From Bugula neritina (taxonomy: Eukaryota > Bryozoa > Gymnolaemata > Cheilostomatida > Bugulidae): 64,000 bases of DNA. The position numbers and the translations under genes were made by a program. Below, one piece after another: positions 11,489 through 22,400 of the stretch. A model generated the notes under the pieces. That model was not told where the DNA came from. It searched no databases and was given only the letters and a program-made list of their open reading frames with translations. Within the stretch, counting starts at the first letter, position 1. Each line of letters starts with the position of its first letter. The DNA is taken from the NCBI GenBank assembly GCA_964035545.1, contig OZ037770.1, forward strand, positions 12,904,642-12,968,641. The letters run 5' to 3'.

Positions 11489-14400
11489 CGTGTGTGTGCG
11501 CGTGTGTGTGCGTGTGTGTGTGTGTGCGCATGTGTGTGAGCAAGAGTGAGTGCAAGTGTGGGTGTGTGTTATACTTATATTATAAGTATTACACACACAT
11601 ATATATATGCTTTATAACAATAAATAACTATACTGTCTTCTAAGTATAGGTTCAACTATACAGTACAAACCTCTCAGTATATCTAGAACTTTATAACTCA
11701 CCTGCACTTTCAGGTTCTTTTGCCTTTTTAGGTTTCACCTTTCTCTTTGATACCTTATCTCGAGATTCGAGTTTCTCTTTATGAGTCTCGCAGTTAGTTT
11801 TCATATCAGCTCGAGATTTACGAACTAATTCATAAAACAGCAGCATGTTATGCATATATACAAGTCACTGTTATCTCATAGTTGTACTAAATAATGCATA
11901 CTGTAAATAGAAAGTTTGTGTTATCTCATTGTATATAACTCTATTTCGAGTACTTGACCAGGAGTGGATAAATCTAAATCACCATGATAGAATCGTGCAT
12001 GGTGGTTATAAATATCTAATCTTTCAGAAATAATTTCAAATAACTACTTATTACATTTTGGCATTACTCAATTGTAGCCTGAAATAGTTAGTACATTAAA
12101 ATACTTTGCAGCATAAATTCCACATCACACGTAGTCCAATTCCTTACATTACTAACTGCAAGCATACATTTAAATTGCCTTAAGATTATCTCCTCTACAT
12201 GAACTAATGTAAACAACTTGTGGTTTCAAAAAGCTATTATTTACTATCTGGTATAACCAAATTGTAGCCTGAAATAGTTAGTACATTAAAATACTTCGCA
12301 GAAATTATACATCAAATGTAGTTTAATTTATCCTAATACTAATATAAGCACAATGTACATTTAAATTGCTGTGAGATTATCTCCTCTGCATGAACTAATG
12401 TAGTGAACCAAACAACTTATGATTACCCTGAAGCATTCTCAATTCTCAACTTCTTGTTGTACTATAAATCTGTTAAAAAATTTTAATTTATTTTACGCAT
12501 TAAAACTTTTGCCCTGCTACCCAAACAGGGAAAAGCACAGACAGGTAAGAATTGGTGAGAAATCAATAACACTTTCGTAAGAGACACAACGTAACAATAT
12601 GGCTGGCTAATTAAGATTGGTCAGATTAGCTACATTAGTATAACCACTTTTTACTGTACCTTTAGTAGAAGCAGGGGGTTTCGTATGAGCAGCAGAACTT
12701 GTGCTTTTCTTGGGACCCACAATGTTGCCCTCATATCTGACAGGGAACCCGTAGGTTCTAAGGCGCTGAACTAAAGGGAGGGAGAGGGAATCCCTGGCCA
12801 TCTTTATGGACTCTAGAAGTCTCTTGTTTCCAGGTTTGGGTTTCATCTCCTGCACACAATTCACATATTATTATATTACTGTTTGAAAAATTGTAAATAC
12901 CACATACTGTATATTCAAAAAGTGTTCATTTTCATTAAAATAAAACTACCTTAAAAGCACAGAAACATACTATTATTGTGTAATTAATAATACATGCACA
13001 TAGTTTCAATAAATTTCTATTGCTGATTCTATTGAAAAAACTAAAACTTTCTTATATAGTCTCCTCCTAAATATACATATGTTTATTCTAAACCAACACA
13101 AAACCTAGAGCTGATAACAGCTAATAAATGTTAAATAAATTAATAAAATGATGTTATACTGGCTTTTCAAGTATCTTCCTTAATGTTATAGGGAGTTTTA
13201 TTGCAGTAGTTACTATGTCTACAATATAATAAACAGTCAACTAGGAAGTTTGAGCTGTAAGCAGTACATTGCGTAACAGGAACCTACAATGACTCACATC
13301 ACTAATAAAGTCCCCTGTAAAAGGTTTTATATCTTTTGGTGGTAGCCATGACCTGGTTGCCTTTTCTGTGTCAAAGAATGTCACATGATACTCTACCTAC
13401 CAACACATGTAAGCATTGGGAGCATAATATACCTGCAGCTATTACTAGCAGAGTATGCAGATGATATCAGCTATCCACTTATGCCCACTTAAGGGAAAGG
13501 GCATGCCATAACAGCAAAATGAAGTTAAAACCAAGAAATGCTATCTCAAACCCTGCTTAAGGCTACAGAAGGAAGAAAATACAACAAAAACACAAAATTA
13601 TTGCACAAAAATGATGTTATTTTACCTGCACATTACGATATTATGATGGAGAAAATAGAATTCCTATATAGTGAGTCTGGCCTAGAGGTGTAGAGCAGGA
13701 GGGTTTACTCTCTAGACAGATTGATGATGTACAAGTCTTCAGTATTATTAAACAGCACATTATATAAACTTACAGGTGTGTAGCGCCGATATTCATAGCA
13801 GAAAACAAATGCCTCCATATCAGGGTCTACCTCTACGATAGCAGGCCACCAGGGGTAGCCGACCACCCTGGCCCACACGACAGAGCCCTCTGTGTAGGTG
13901 TTGTATGTCCAGTCGGCGCTTTCATCCCAGCGCTGCATCGGTGAGTCACAAGTGATGTGCTCATCTCCTCCTTCAGTAGATACCAGAACATGAAAGCTTG
14001 GCAGGCAAAGCAAGTGCTTGTTGCATTCGTTAACCATGCAGGCATGTATTCATCTAATATTTCAAAAACTGTGTGGATGCTTGCAATTGGAATCTATATT
14101 AATTATTAGGAACAAAATTGTTCCTGCAACATATTTAAACATTTCAACTAAACTAGACAAGTGATGTGCTCATCTTTTCTTTCAATGGATACTGGATCAG
14201 AATATATGAAAGTATGGCAGGCAAAGCATGTGCTTGCTACAGAAAAGGTCTCACAACTGCTTGTGTGGATGCTTTTAGTTGATTGGCATCTATATTTGTT
14301 ACACCAGCTTATTTATATTAAAACGTGTTTCTTCAACGCAGTTCAACTAAATAAAATTTCATGTTATTAAACTAAACTGAGATTAGGAATTGCTCTAACA

Positions 14401-17400
14401 TGTGTACTCTGTACTAAAAAAATTACATGTAATTTTGCTGTATAAGATTTGGAGTTGTATTCACATGCATATTCTATACTCTTTACTGTAATAAACTAAC
14501 CTTCATACATACTGCACACCCACTTGACACTCATATATGTAGAAGGGTCGTGAACATAGCTGAGGAACCTCCACTTGCAACACTCTACGTTAGCACACTG
14601 TATCCACAGCCCTAAGTGTAACATAGTCAATACAGGCTCACTGCTGTAGTGTCTAGCAGGTGGCTGCAGGTATATACACCCACAAGTGTCGGCTATAAGA
14701 TTTTGGTTAGAATATCACACATGCAAATAATTATAATTGCATTGGCCTGTAATTGGTAATTTCTCAAGTTTTCAGCTTCAAAGTACATAAATTTGAGCAG
14801 TACCAAAAGTTCAAAGTAATAAAACCACTAACAAGCATAGGCACACGATTAGCATTGAAAATACTAAAAAAATACTGATCACAGCTTGACTGTCACTTAA
14901 CAATTTAGTATTTTTAATATTCCTTAAAAATACCAACTCAGTACCTCTTACAATACAACAGATGTGATCAACCAGTGGAGGTGGAGAGATGTAAATATTA
15001 GAGTCAGCAATTTAATAATAAAATCCAGTCATACAAAGTCAAATAAACATATATTGCTTATAGTAGATCTAATAGTGGTTGATGTAAGTTGCGCACCTTT
15101 AGTACATTCTTGGGTAAGACTCCAGGGCAGATGTTGATCTCTGTCATAGTCATCCCCTGGGGCTACACTCCTGGTTTTATCTCTTTTAGACGTCTTAGAA
15201 GTCTTGGCCTTCTTATTTACAGATACTTTAGATTCTCCATCAGTGAAACACTTTGGTTTCCTATTCAGTGAAATTCAAGTAATGAATTCTAAATAAAGCA
15301 GAATAGCCAACAAATAAAGCAGTCGATATATGGTCAAATTGATTTCCAGCCATCAAAATGGTTGCAACCACAATTATAGCAGTAATAGAATGTCAAAAAA
15401 GCAACTATCCAATGCTGGAATCAGCATATCTTTGCACATATATACACTGGTTATATAATATCAACCATCATGAAAATATTATAAAATCTCAAGATATTGC
15501 AGAAATAACTTGGATTGCATGATAATTGAATAAGATTTGACCCGTTAAATATTTTCCATGTTTTATTAGTATTGGATATAATTATTAACAAATGCACTGT
15601 ATGACTATATATTAAACCACAGTTACGGCTATATAAGTATTGCAGTTTTAAAACATGATTTCAACAGTAATTCACAAGGCTATATTAAAAAATAATATAT
15701 TATATATCTAAAAGAGTTTTATGACTTCATAGGAAGTTTTTTAAAAAGATATAATTCTGAGATTTAATTAAAAATTAAATAGTGTAGTTATGATTATGCA
15801 ATATGAAAATTATAGCACAGCTACGATATATAATGTAGTCTACCTTATTTTGTTCTCAGCTTTATTATCCTTAGCTCTAAAATTCCCCAAGCTGTAAAAA
15901 AGTTATGTATATTGTTCTAGGACACTACTATATAGCAATATGATGAATACTTATGTGAACGTCAAGCTTCTTATGATTTTGAACTATAAGTGTATTGCGA
16001 CAATAAAAACAGTTGAAATCCAAACAGCAACAATGTTTCATACATATATCAAAACAGCTAATCAGGCCTGATAAATCAACATTGGAGTATTTAGCATAAA
16101 CTATCTATTCTGATTTCATACATGAGGGCAACAAAATACCTGTTTAAAAATAACTTGATATATACATTGTATCATAGGAGTTTATATTGGCATACAAGAA
16201 TATGTTTTAATGCACCAGTCTGCAATATTTGCCATAATATCACACAAAAATCTGCATAGACCTACAAAGTATAAGTACAAGCAGAGAACTACAAGTACCT
16301 GTAGCCAGGTGGTTCCCTCATAGAAGCTGCTTTTTTCTTCTCTGTTTTTTGCCGATTATCCTCTTTGATACGCGACACTGGGCTTACAGACCTCCAGATT
16401 GGTGTGTTGGATTTCTGAGGGGTGACAGGTTTAGTGGTGGCCTCTTTAGGCAAACTCTGATCTGACGATTTCACTTTCTTAGACAATGGCTCGGCACAGG
16501 CTTCAAGTGCAAAACTGAAACAATTAGATGAAAAGCATGAAAGTTGAGAGTTTAGTAGATGATGTATTTCAGAGAAAGGTAGTGAGAATACAGTAGGTTC
16601 TATATTGATAACTACGATCAGTTACTTGATGTATGATTTTCATGTCCAATTATAACCGTACAGTAGTTAATAATAAAAAGAGCACAGTATAAACTGATAA
16701 AAAAAACAAAAATATTATATCCTGTATAGTAATGAACACAGCTACACTGTGCATATGGACTACTCAACTTGTAGGACTTATACTGTACATATACACATAC
16801 TTGATAGCAGCATCTAGATCAGTATCTGAGGGCACATCTTGTAAAGTGGCATATTCTTTCTGGGAAATATAGTTTACTCAGATACAGTAAATTAATGCAA
16901 ACTATAGCATGACATTCATATATTACGATAACTCAGAGTATGGAAGTAAGATAATATCATATAATGCATATTAAGCTAGTGGGTTTAAAAACTTACTATG
17001 CCTGAAATAGGATCGTCTTCTAACGGATATTCCACATTCATACGCTCCAGCACCCCATCAAATAGACTGTCATACTGCTCATTGGTCAATGATCGTACTG
17101 GTAAAGCGGATTTTACCTTTGATGCCTTCAAAAATTATTGATATAAAGAGAGAAATTCAAAAATCAAATCTAAATTAATCTAATACAGTATTTGAAATGT
17201 TATTTTAACTGATTGATTGATTGATTGCATATCACAGATGTGACAACACGTTGCGAAATTCAGTGTAAATACTGGCTATAATATAAGTAGGCATGAACAA
17301 AAATGGAAGAAAAGTCAAGTCAAAACTCTGTTGAATTATTTAAAATAGAAGCTCATTTAAAATATTTATGGTACGGTAGATATGCGAGCTTATATTAAAC

Positions 17401-17719
17401 TGATCTATATTATGTGACGATTTAGAATGAGTATAGTGATACAAAATTTATTATGGAATAATATTTTAAATTAAATTATAGAGTGTAAATTAATGCTCAT
17501 ATTTAGAATTCAGTGATCACATAGTTATATCCTTTAGTCTACTTCTTAATCAAAGCTCATGTATATACCCACCTTTGGCTTAGTTGTTTTTGAGATTTCA
17601 TTATTGCACTGGTTTCCTAATTTGCTTGACGTTTTCACATCAGACTGGGACTGAGAGTCAGACTCATGAGTTGCAGCAGTGAAAGGAGATTTGAAGCTAT
17701 GTTTTGTAGACTTATTCAT
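7418..17719 (-). CDS. ZCWPW1: ZCWPW1-like histone-methylation reader (CW and PWWP domains)
   Basis: Seventeen phase-matched coding exons: 17719-17573, 17125-16997, 16859-16801, 16514-16299, 15891-15844, 15260-15097, 14692-14501, 13970-13774, 13396-13298, 12849-12660, 11824-11702, 10801-10674, 10333-9958, 9592-9344, 8761-8564, 8041-7973, 7488-7418. Predicted length is about 884 residues. A CW zinc finger (about 284-326) has ligands C287, C292, C314 and C326 and the aromatic W284/W295. It is followed by a PWWP domain (about 345-412) with an exact PWWP at 358-361 and [18 protein letters not shown]. In vertebrates ZCWPW1 is a nuclear reader of H3K4me3 and H3K36me3 needed for repair of meiotic double-strand breaks. 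The domain order and the post-PWWP helix ([13 protein letters not shown]) match that family. The N-terminus is Ser/Lys-rich, and the C-terminal tail is an SQ/TQ cluster. The ATG is preceded by a 'aaatctcag' acceptor, so a 5' UTR exon lies upstream. The last exon (7488-7418) is the least certain. Confidence 0.88.
8564..9592 (-). CDS. ZCWPW1: ZCWPW1 exons with the SVFTQELS motif repeat
   Basis: Two exons (9592-9344 and 8761-8564) together encode four near-identical copies of S-[VM]-F-T-Q-E-L-S-[GN]: one at the start of the first exon and three in the second, about 20-25 residues apart. Each copy contains a Thr-Gln pair. A related [10 protein letters not shown] lies later in the first exon. I know no family motif with this sequence. 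Confidence 0.75.
9958..10333 (-). CDS. ZCWPW1: ZCWPW1 SQ-cluster exon
   Basis: Encodes about 125 residues with roughly fifteen Ser-Gln pairs. These include two copies of a [11 protein letters not shown]-like repeat and [10 protein letters not shown]. Ser-Gln clusters of this density are recognised as candidate ATM/ATR substrates. The composition is unlike the domain exons but stays in frame with both neighbours. Confidence 0.8.
11443..11545. repeat. TG/CG microsatellite
   Basis: An interrupted TG/CG tract in a ZCWPW1 intron. Reading frames through it encode Cys-Val runs and are not genes. Confidence 0.95.
12071..12430. repeat. Intronic tandem duplication, about 190-bp unit
   Basis: The string 'attgtagcctgaaatagtta' occurs at 12071 and again at 12261. 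About 170 bp after each are alike, including 'gattatctcctct.catgaac'. Both copies lie in the ZCWPW1 intron between exons 12849-12660 and 11824-11702. Confidence 0.85.
13298..13396 (-). CDS. ZCWPW1: ZCWPW1 second PWWP exon
   Basis: Thirty-three codons in phase 0 encoding [20 protein letters not shown] and KDIKPF. This matches the (K)YHVTFFGE..(S/R)AW(I/L)P segment that closes the PWWP barrel in ZCWPW1. Confidence 0.88.
13774..13970 (-). CDS. ZCWPW1: ZCWPW1 PWWP exon
   Basis: Starts with the fourth CW ligand (DEHITCDSP), then [20 protein letters not shown], the PWWP signature. The aromatic residues V-W-A..Y-P-W-W-P fit an H3K36me3-binding domain. Splice acceptor 'ctactgaag' and donor 'CCT|gtaagt'. 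The second half of the domain is in exon 13396-13298. Confidence 0.9.
13951..14300. repeat. Partial duplication across the ZCWPW1 PWWP-exon border
   Basis: Two diverged copies about 210 bp apart begin 'gtgatgtgctcatct' at 13952 and 14162 and share 'ggcaggcaaagca.gtgcttg' and 'tgtggatgctt'. The left copy is the real acceptor and first codons of the PWWP exon. The right copy carries a relic of the DEHITC-coding start. Confidence 0.75.
14501..14692 (-). CDS. ZCWPW1: ZCWPW1 CW zinc-finger exon
   Basis: Encodes [20 protein letters not shown] and, further on, KWVCSMYE. It carries three of the four CW zinc ligands (C-x4-C spacing as in vertebrate ZCWPW1) plus the two tryptophans that, in the family, build the H3K4me3 cage. 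The fourth ligand (HITC) is in the next exon. Confidence 0.9.
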
Positions 17720-19484
17720 TTTGGCAACGTTCTGAGATTTTAAAATTATAACTTAAAAATCCAGCTCTATAAAATTATAATAAGTGTATTGATAATATCA
17801 AAAGTATCAATTTGATAACGATGATAAATATAATGATACTCTATAAAACTATTACTGTATTAGTAAAAGTATCACTTTTATTATTAATATTACTCAGCAA
17901 ATTTAATACCTATAATCATACTTATAGCAATACTAAAAGTAATTTAGTACAACTAGACCCAGCACTACCTACTACTACTACTAAAAGCTGTAGAGTATAT
18001 GTATCCTGTATTATCATAACTACAAGTAAAATCATGATAATATCAATATAATAAAATTAAATTTAAATATGATGATTGATAAATAATTGTTGTAACTGTA
18101 AGATTACAACTATCACAACAGTGTTACACTATTAGTATTACCTTGTGAGCATTATTATAAGTTAATTAGGTATAACACGAACAGCAGGTGTAACTACTAA
18201 CCCAACTGTCTATAACTATAAGTATAAATATTACCCTTAGCTTATAAATTATAAATAAGACTCACAATGGCAATGAATGAATGCTATGAGTATCAATATC
18301 AGAGTAGGCAGTAGCTCTTTTCTTAAATCACTAATCACTATTTGAGTATTTAAGTATTTCACTATTTGTGTAACTGTATGACATTTAGTCTTACATTTAA
18401 TGATTTATTCTTATTCAGAATATAATTATAACTATAGCATTTAAAACTATAACTATTACCATTAGTGTTAGTATTAGACTTAGTAGTGGTACTCTAAGTG
18501 TGATCATTATCACATCATTACAAATATCAATCCAATGACCAATGTCAACATCAGCATATAGTTATACTAGTTACTGTTACAATAACATCAACTATATAAC
18601 TATTATGAGTATTACTATAAGACTAGGTTAGTCAATAACACTAACAGTAAATCTAAATAACTATTAGTTTAAGTATAGCATTAGTAATACTATTACTATT
18701 ACTATTAGTATTACTATTAGTAATATTTACTCATGTTGATGTTAACTTTGAAAGTGTGGCTATCATTGTGACTATTACTATTGCAACGGCATAAACATAA
18801 AATTTAGTTTCACAATTAGTATTAGTATAAGTAAAACTATAAGTATCACTGCATCGTTTTCACTCCGACTTTTAGTTTCAGTGTCAGAATCATTCTCATT
18901 CTCATTCTGAGAATGAGAATGCCATGATCCTTGTCTATAACAGTAACACTATAACTATATTTATGCTTATATAATTCAGTTGAGCGAAAGTTAAAATTAT
19001 TTATTGCAAACTCTTACAAATTACAAATACATTTCTCAAAACAAAATAAGTGACAATTGGTGTATCTGTGACTGTGATGACTTAAATTATAAATACGTAA
19101 ACCTAGATGAAAATTTATAATTGGCGATATGAAATATAGTCTGCTGAAGTCACGTGAGATATGTGGGTTATTACAAAGTTAAAACGTAAAAATAAAATAT
19201 TGATTATCAAAGTAAAAAATTATGAAAATAGTTTAATAATTATTGCATAAATTTTATAATGTTTTCAATTAAAACTACGTAAATCAAAAATTTTGAATTT
19301 TTACTATCCTAATTTGCCGCTAACCGTCAAATTAATATGGCGATTGCTTTTAGGGAACAACTAGCGCTCTCTTCTCACAAAATCACATCTGTGTTGGTTG
19401 TAGTTTATTATATTTAAGGTTTTGCTGAAAAGTGATCAAATTTGTGCATTTATATTTAATCCAATTGTCATTTGACAAGTAAAG
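17720..19484. promoter_or_regulatory. Divergent ZCWPW1/MEPCE intergenic region
   Basis: The two genes are head-to-head. Bases 17,760-18,960 are low-complexity 'actattagtatt'-type DNA. A likely MEPCE first non-coding exon ends at 19484 ('AAAG|gtaagt'). A 'taatatggcgattgc' string near 19,335 resembles a YY1-type initiator element. The less repetitive stretch 19,270-19,480 is my best guess for a shared promoter; this is inferred from layout only. Confidence 0.35.
18896..18920. repeat. Short perfect inverted repeat
   Basis: Arms of 12 bases (CATTCTCATTCT and its complement) around a single G, embedded in simple-sequence DNA between ZCWPW1 and MEPCE. Confidence 0.8.
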
Positions 19485-22400
19485 GTAAGTTTTATGTTCC
19501 TTTATTCTCCGCAAAGCATGTAAAGTATTGATTTAAGAAACCGGAAATACTTTTTCCATCAAGTAAACAAACCCACGTGCTATTGTATTCGTTGTGCAGT
19601 CGAATCTCCCTTACAACAACTTCAAGGTCATGAAATTGAATTATATTCTTGTTTCGACCATATTCATATTGATACTATTATTATAGTATACCTAAATATA
19701 AACTACAATCACATTTACTGTACTTGAGTGCTGGGTACTTGGACTTCGGAACTATGCCAAACTTAAACTTAAAGCTAATCTAAGAGTATCAGTAACTGTA
19801 AGTCTTAATCTAAGACTGCTCCCTAAGTTACTTAGTTAGTGGCTAAGAGTAAGACTACAAGTAAGTCTAAAAGTAAAAGTAAATCTAATCACTAAATCTA
19901 ATGCTAATAGCAATGGAAAATGCTAAACTGAAACTCAATGACTATGAGCAATGATTACTGTAGAACTAGTACTGCAACTACTACTAAAACTAAAAGTAGA
20001 AGTCTAGATAAGGATATTTTAATTTATATCGTAAACTTACAGTTACTGTAATGATAAGGTAATAACCATAATTGATAATGATGAACTTAGAGTTAGTCTT
20101 GAAGTTAAAGTGATATGTGTATTGATATTATAACGAATCTAAGGACTTTTATAATTATTAAATTTAGTGAGTAATCATAAATCAGGGATTGTAATCCTAT
20201 GACTATCATTATAGTGAATATAATCATATTGACATTAATTTAAAAATTTGAAACATCAAACTAAATATGAGACCTAGATTGTCAGTGTTCCTTGGTAATT
20301 ACTATTATGAAATCAGTGTGATCATTATACTTATCACTATTGCAAATTACAGTATAAGTCAATTAGTAAGTTTAATCTATAAACAAAACTTGAACATCAA
20401 CAATAAAAAGAGTGTAGTCTTTTTAATCTTTTGACATTTAGTCACTTTGAGAACTATTACTGGTATTGTAGAACTAAATGTCTGTTATATTAGTATTTTA
20501 TGAATTATTTTGGCAAATAAAGTTACTGTTACATTAGTAACAATAATAATAATAATCAGAAATAATCTTATTTAAATTTAAACTTTGTGCTATCACAGTG
20601 AATATGTATGCAGTCACTAAATTTTGTTATATTAAAATTCTGCCATTAGGCCATACTTTATTATAATTAAACAATGTTTTAACTCTAATCAATATTATAA
20701 ATAAAAAGGCTCTATGGTTTATAAAAATGGCTTTAATTTTTTTTCCTACCAGTATGTTGATTAATTCTGATTGTTAGTTTTTTACTTGTAATTTAGCGCT
20801 CAATACACAACACATATACATCTTTTCAGTAAATATACTGAAACTAATTTCATTCATTATTGATACTATAGGTGAAACATGAGTTCAGATTCTAGTGAAA
20901 ATAATGTTTTAGAACTCACAGTATCATTATTCGAAATTAAATTAATGAGTTCAATAACGACAGTCTAATTTAGCTCAACAGCTTAACCTAAGACTAAACA
21001 CTGCTGAGGTGCTTTAGTACGTGTTCAACATGTAATTATTATTTCTCTTTCTGTGTACTTCCGTGGTAAGCCTGTAGCTCTGGCTCAAATTGAGTGCTTA
21101 AATTTCTATCATAGTTTATTTTGCTACCCATATAGTAATAAAAATTCAACCAATCTGTTTTCAATTTTCATTCTTTTAAAGTAATTTGTCTTCAGGAAAG
21201 TATCAAATCAATAACAATTTATAGCTTTTTCGGTGTATAAGATTTGGATTGGGGTTTTTTAGTCATGAGTGTTCAAGTGAAAACTCCAACACACACCTCT
21301 TCCTTTGAAGGCGGGGCTTCCGAAACTGCTCAACCACGCATGTCTTCGGACAGCGCTAAGAAACGAAGGTAACCATCACATTTTGATCAATTTACTTTTA
21401 AGTCTAAATTGAATTTATCAGCACCTGCATATTTGTATATATTATATTTTGTAATAATCGGTTATGGAAATTATATCAATCTAGGAGTAGTGAATGTTGT
21501 TTGACCAGTTTTTTCCATCATATCATTGCCCAACTTCTCTCATTGTTTCATTGTTATTATTATTATTGTTTTTTCTAATAGCCTCTCCATATCAAATTAT
21601 CATCAAACAGTTGCATAATATCTTTGGATGGTAGTTCACCAGTGCCTCTACAGTCTTTCCTGTTACAAAACAAATCATTTTTGGCATTCATGACATCCAG
21701 GGCTCAATTTAATTTAGTTGTTGACTGATATAGTAATGAATTCATACCGAATCAGCCAAGTAAGAGTAGTACAGTTTTCACTTTATGATTATTAAGAGTC
21801 TATCATTGGCTGTTAAAAACATAACAGCGATTCTACAGTTTCATTGATTGTAGGTATGCAGAGCATGATGGCTTTAGTATGTCTAAAAAGAGACGTAACT
21901 CCGCTAATTACAAATCTGGCCGACTACATTCTGGCAATGTTAAACTGTACAAGGGGGGCACTCTGACGGACCCCCTCAACTTGTCTAGTCTTGAAAACCG
22001 AACCCAGCCTTCACCGGCGCCCTCCCCTAACGCTTACCTGGAGAAGCTGGCAGCCCCTCGTCCTCCACCTAGGATCAGTAACCTCGCTGACCCTCTTAAC
22101 CTTACTGTAGATATCGATACAGGGGAGACGATTGGTCCATTGTCACCAACAGGTAACCTAATTCAGTAGTTTCTTTCTATCTGAATTAGAGATAAGTTTA
22201 CCTGAGTAACTAATTGAGTGAGAGAAATGTTTTCTCATGTCAGTATAGTGGACATTCAAGGTGGGGATAACTTCTCAGCTACTATTGGGCATGAGTGTTA
22301 TGCATACCTACGTAAAAAGCAAGTCTGCAGTAGAAATTTTTGCTGTTGCAAATGGCGGGTTAGATTTGTTGGTTTACTTGTGTGACCATTTTTCCTGTGT

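Noticed and set aside
12607-12660. Reading the ZCWPW1 exon through to a stop at 12607 as the C-terminus
   Set aside because: A donor at 12660 joins in exact phase to six further coding exons, so the stop lies in the intron.
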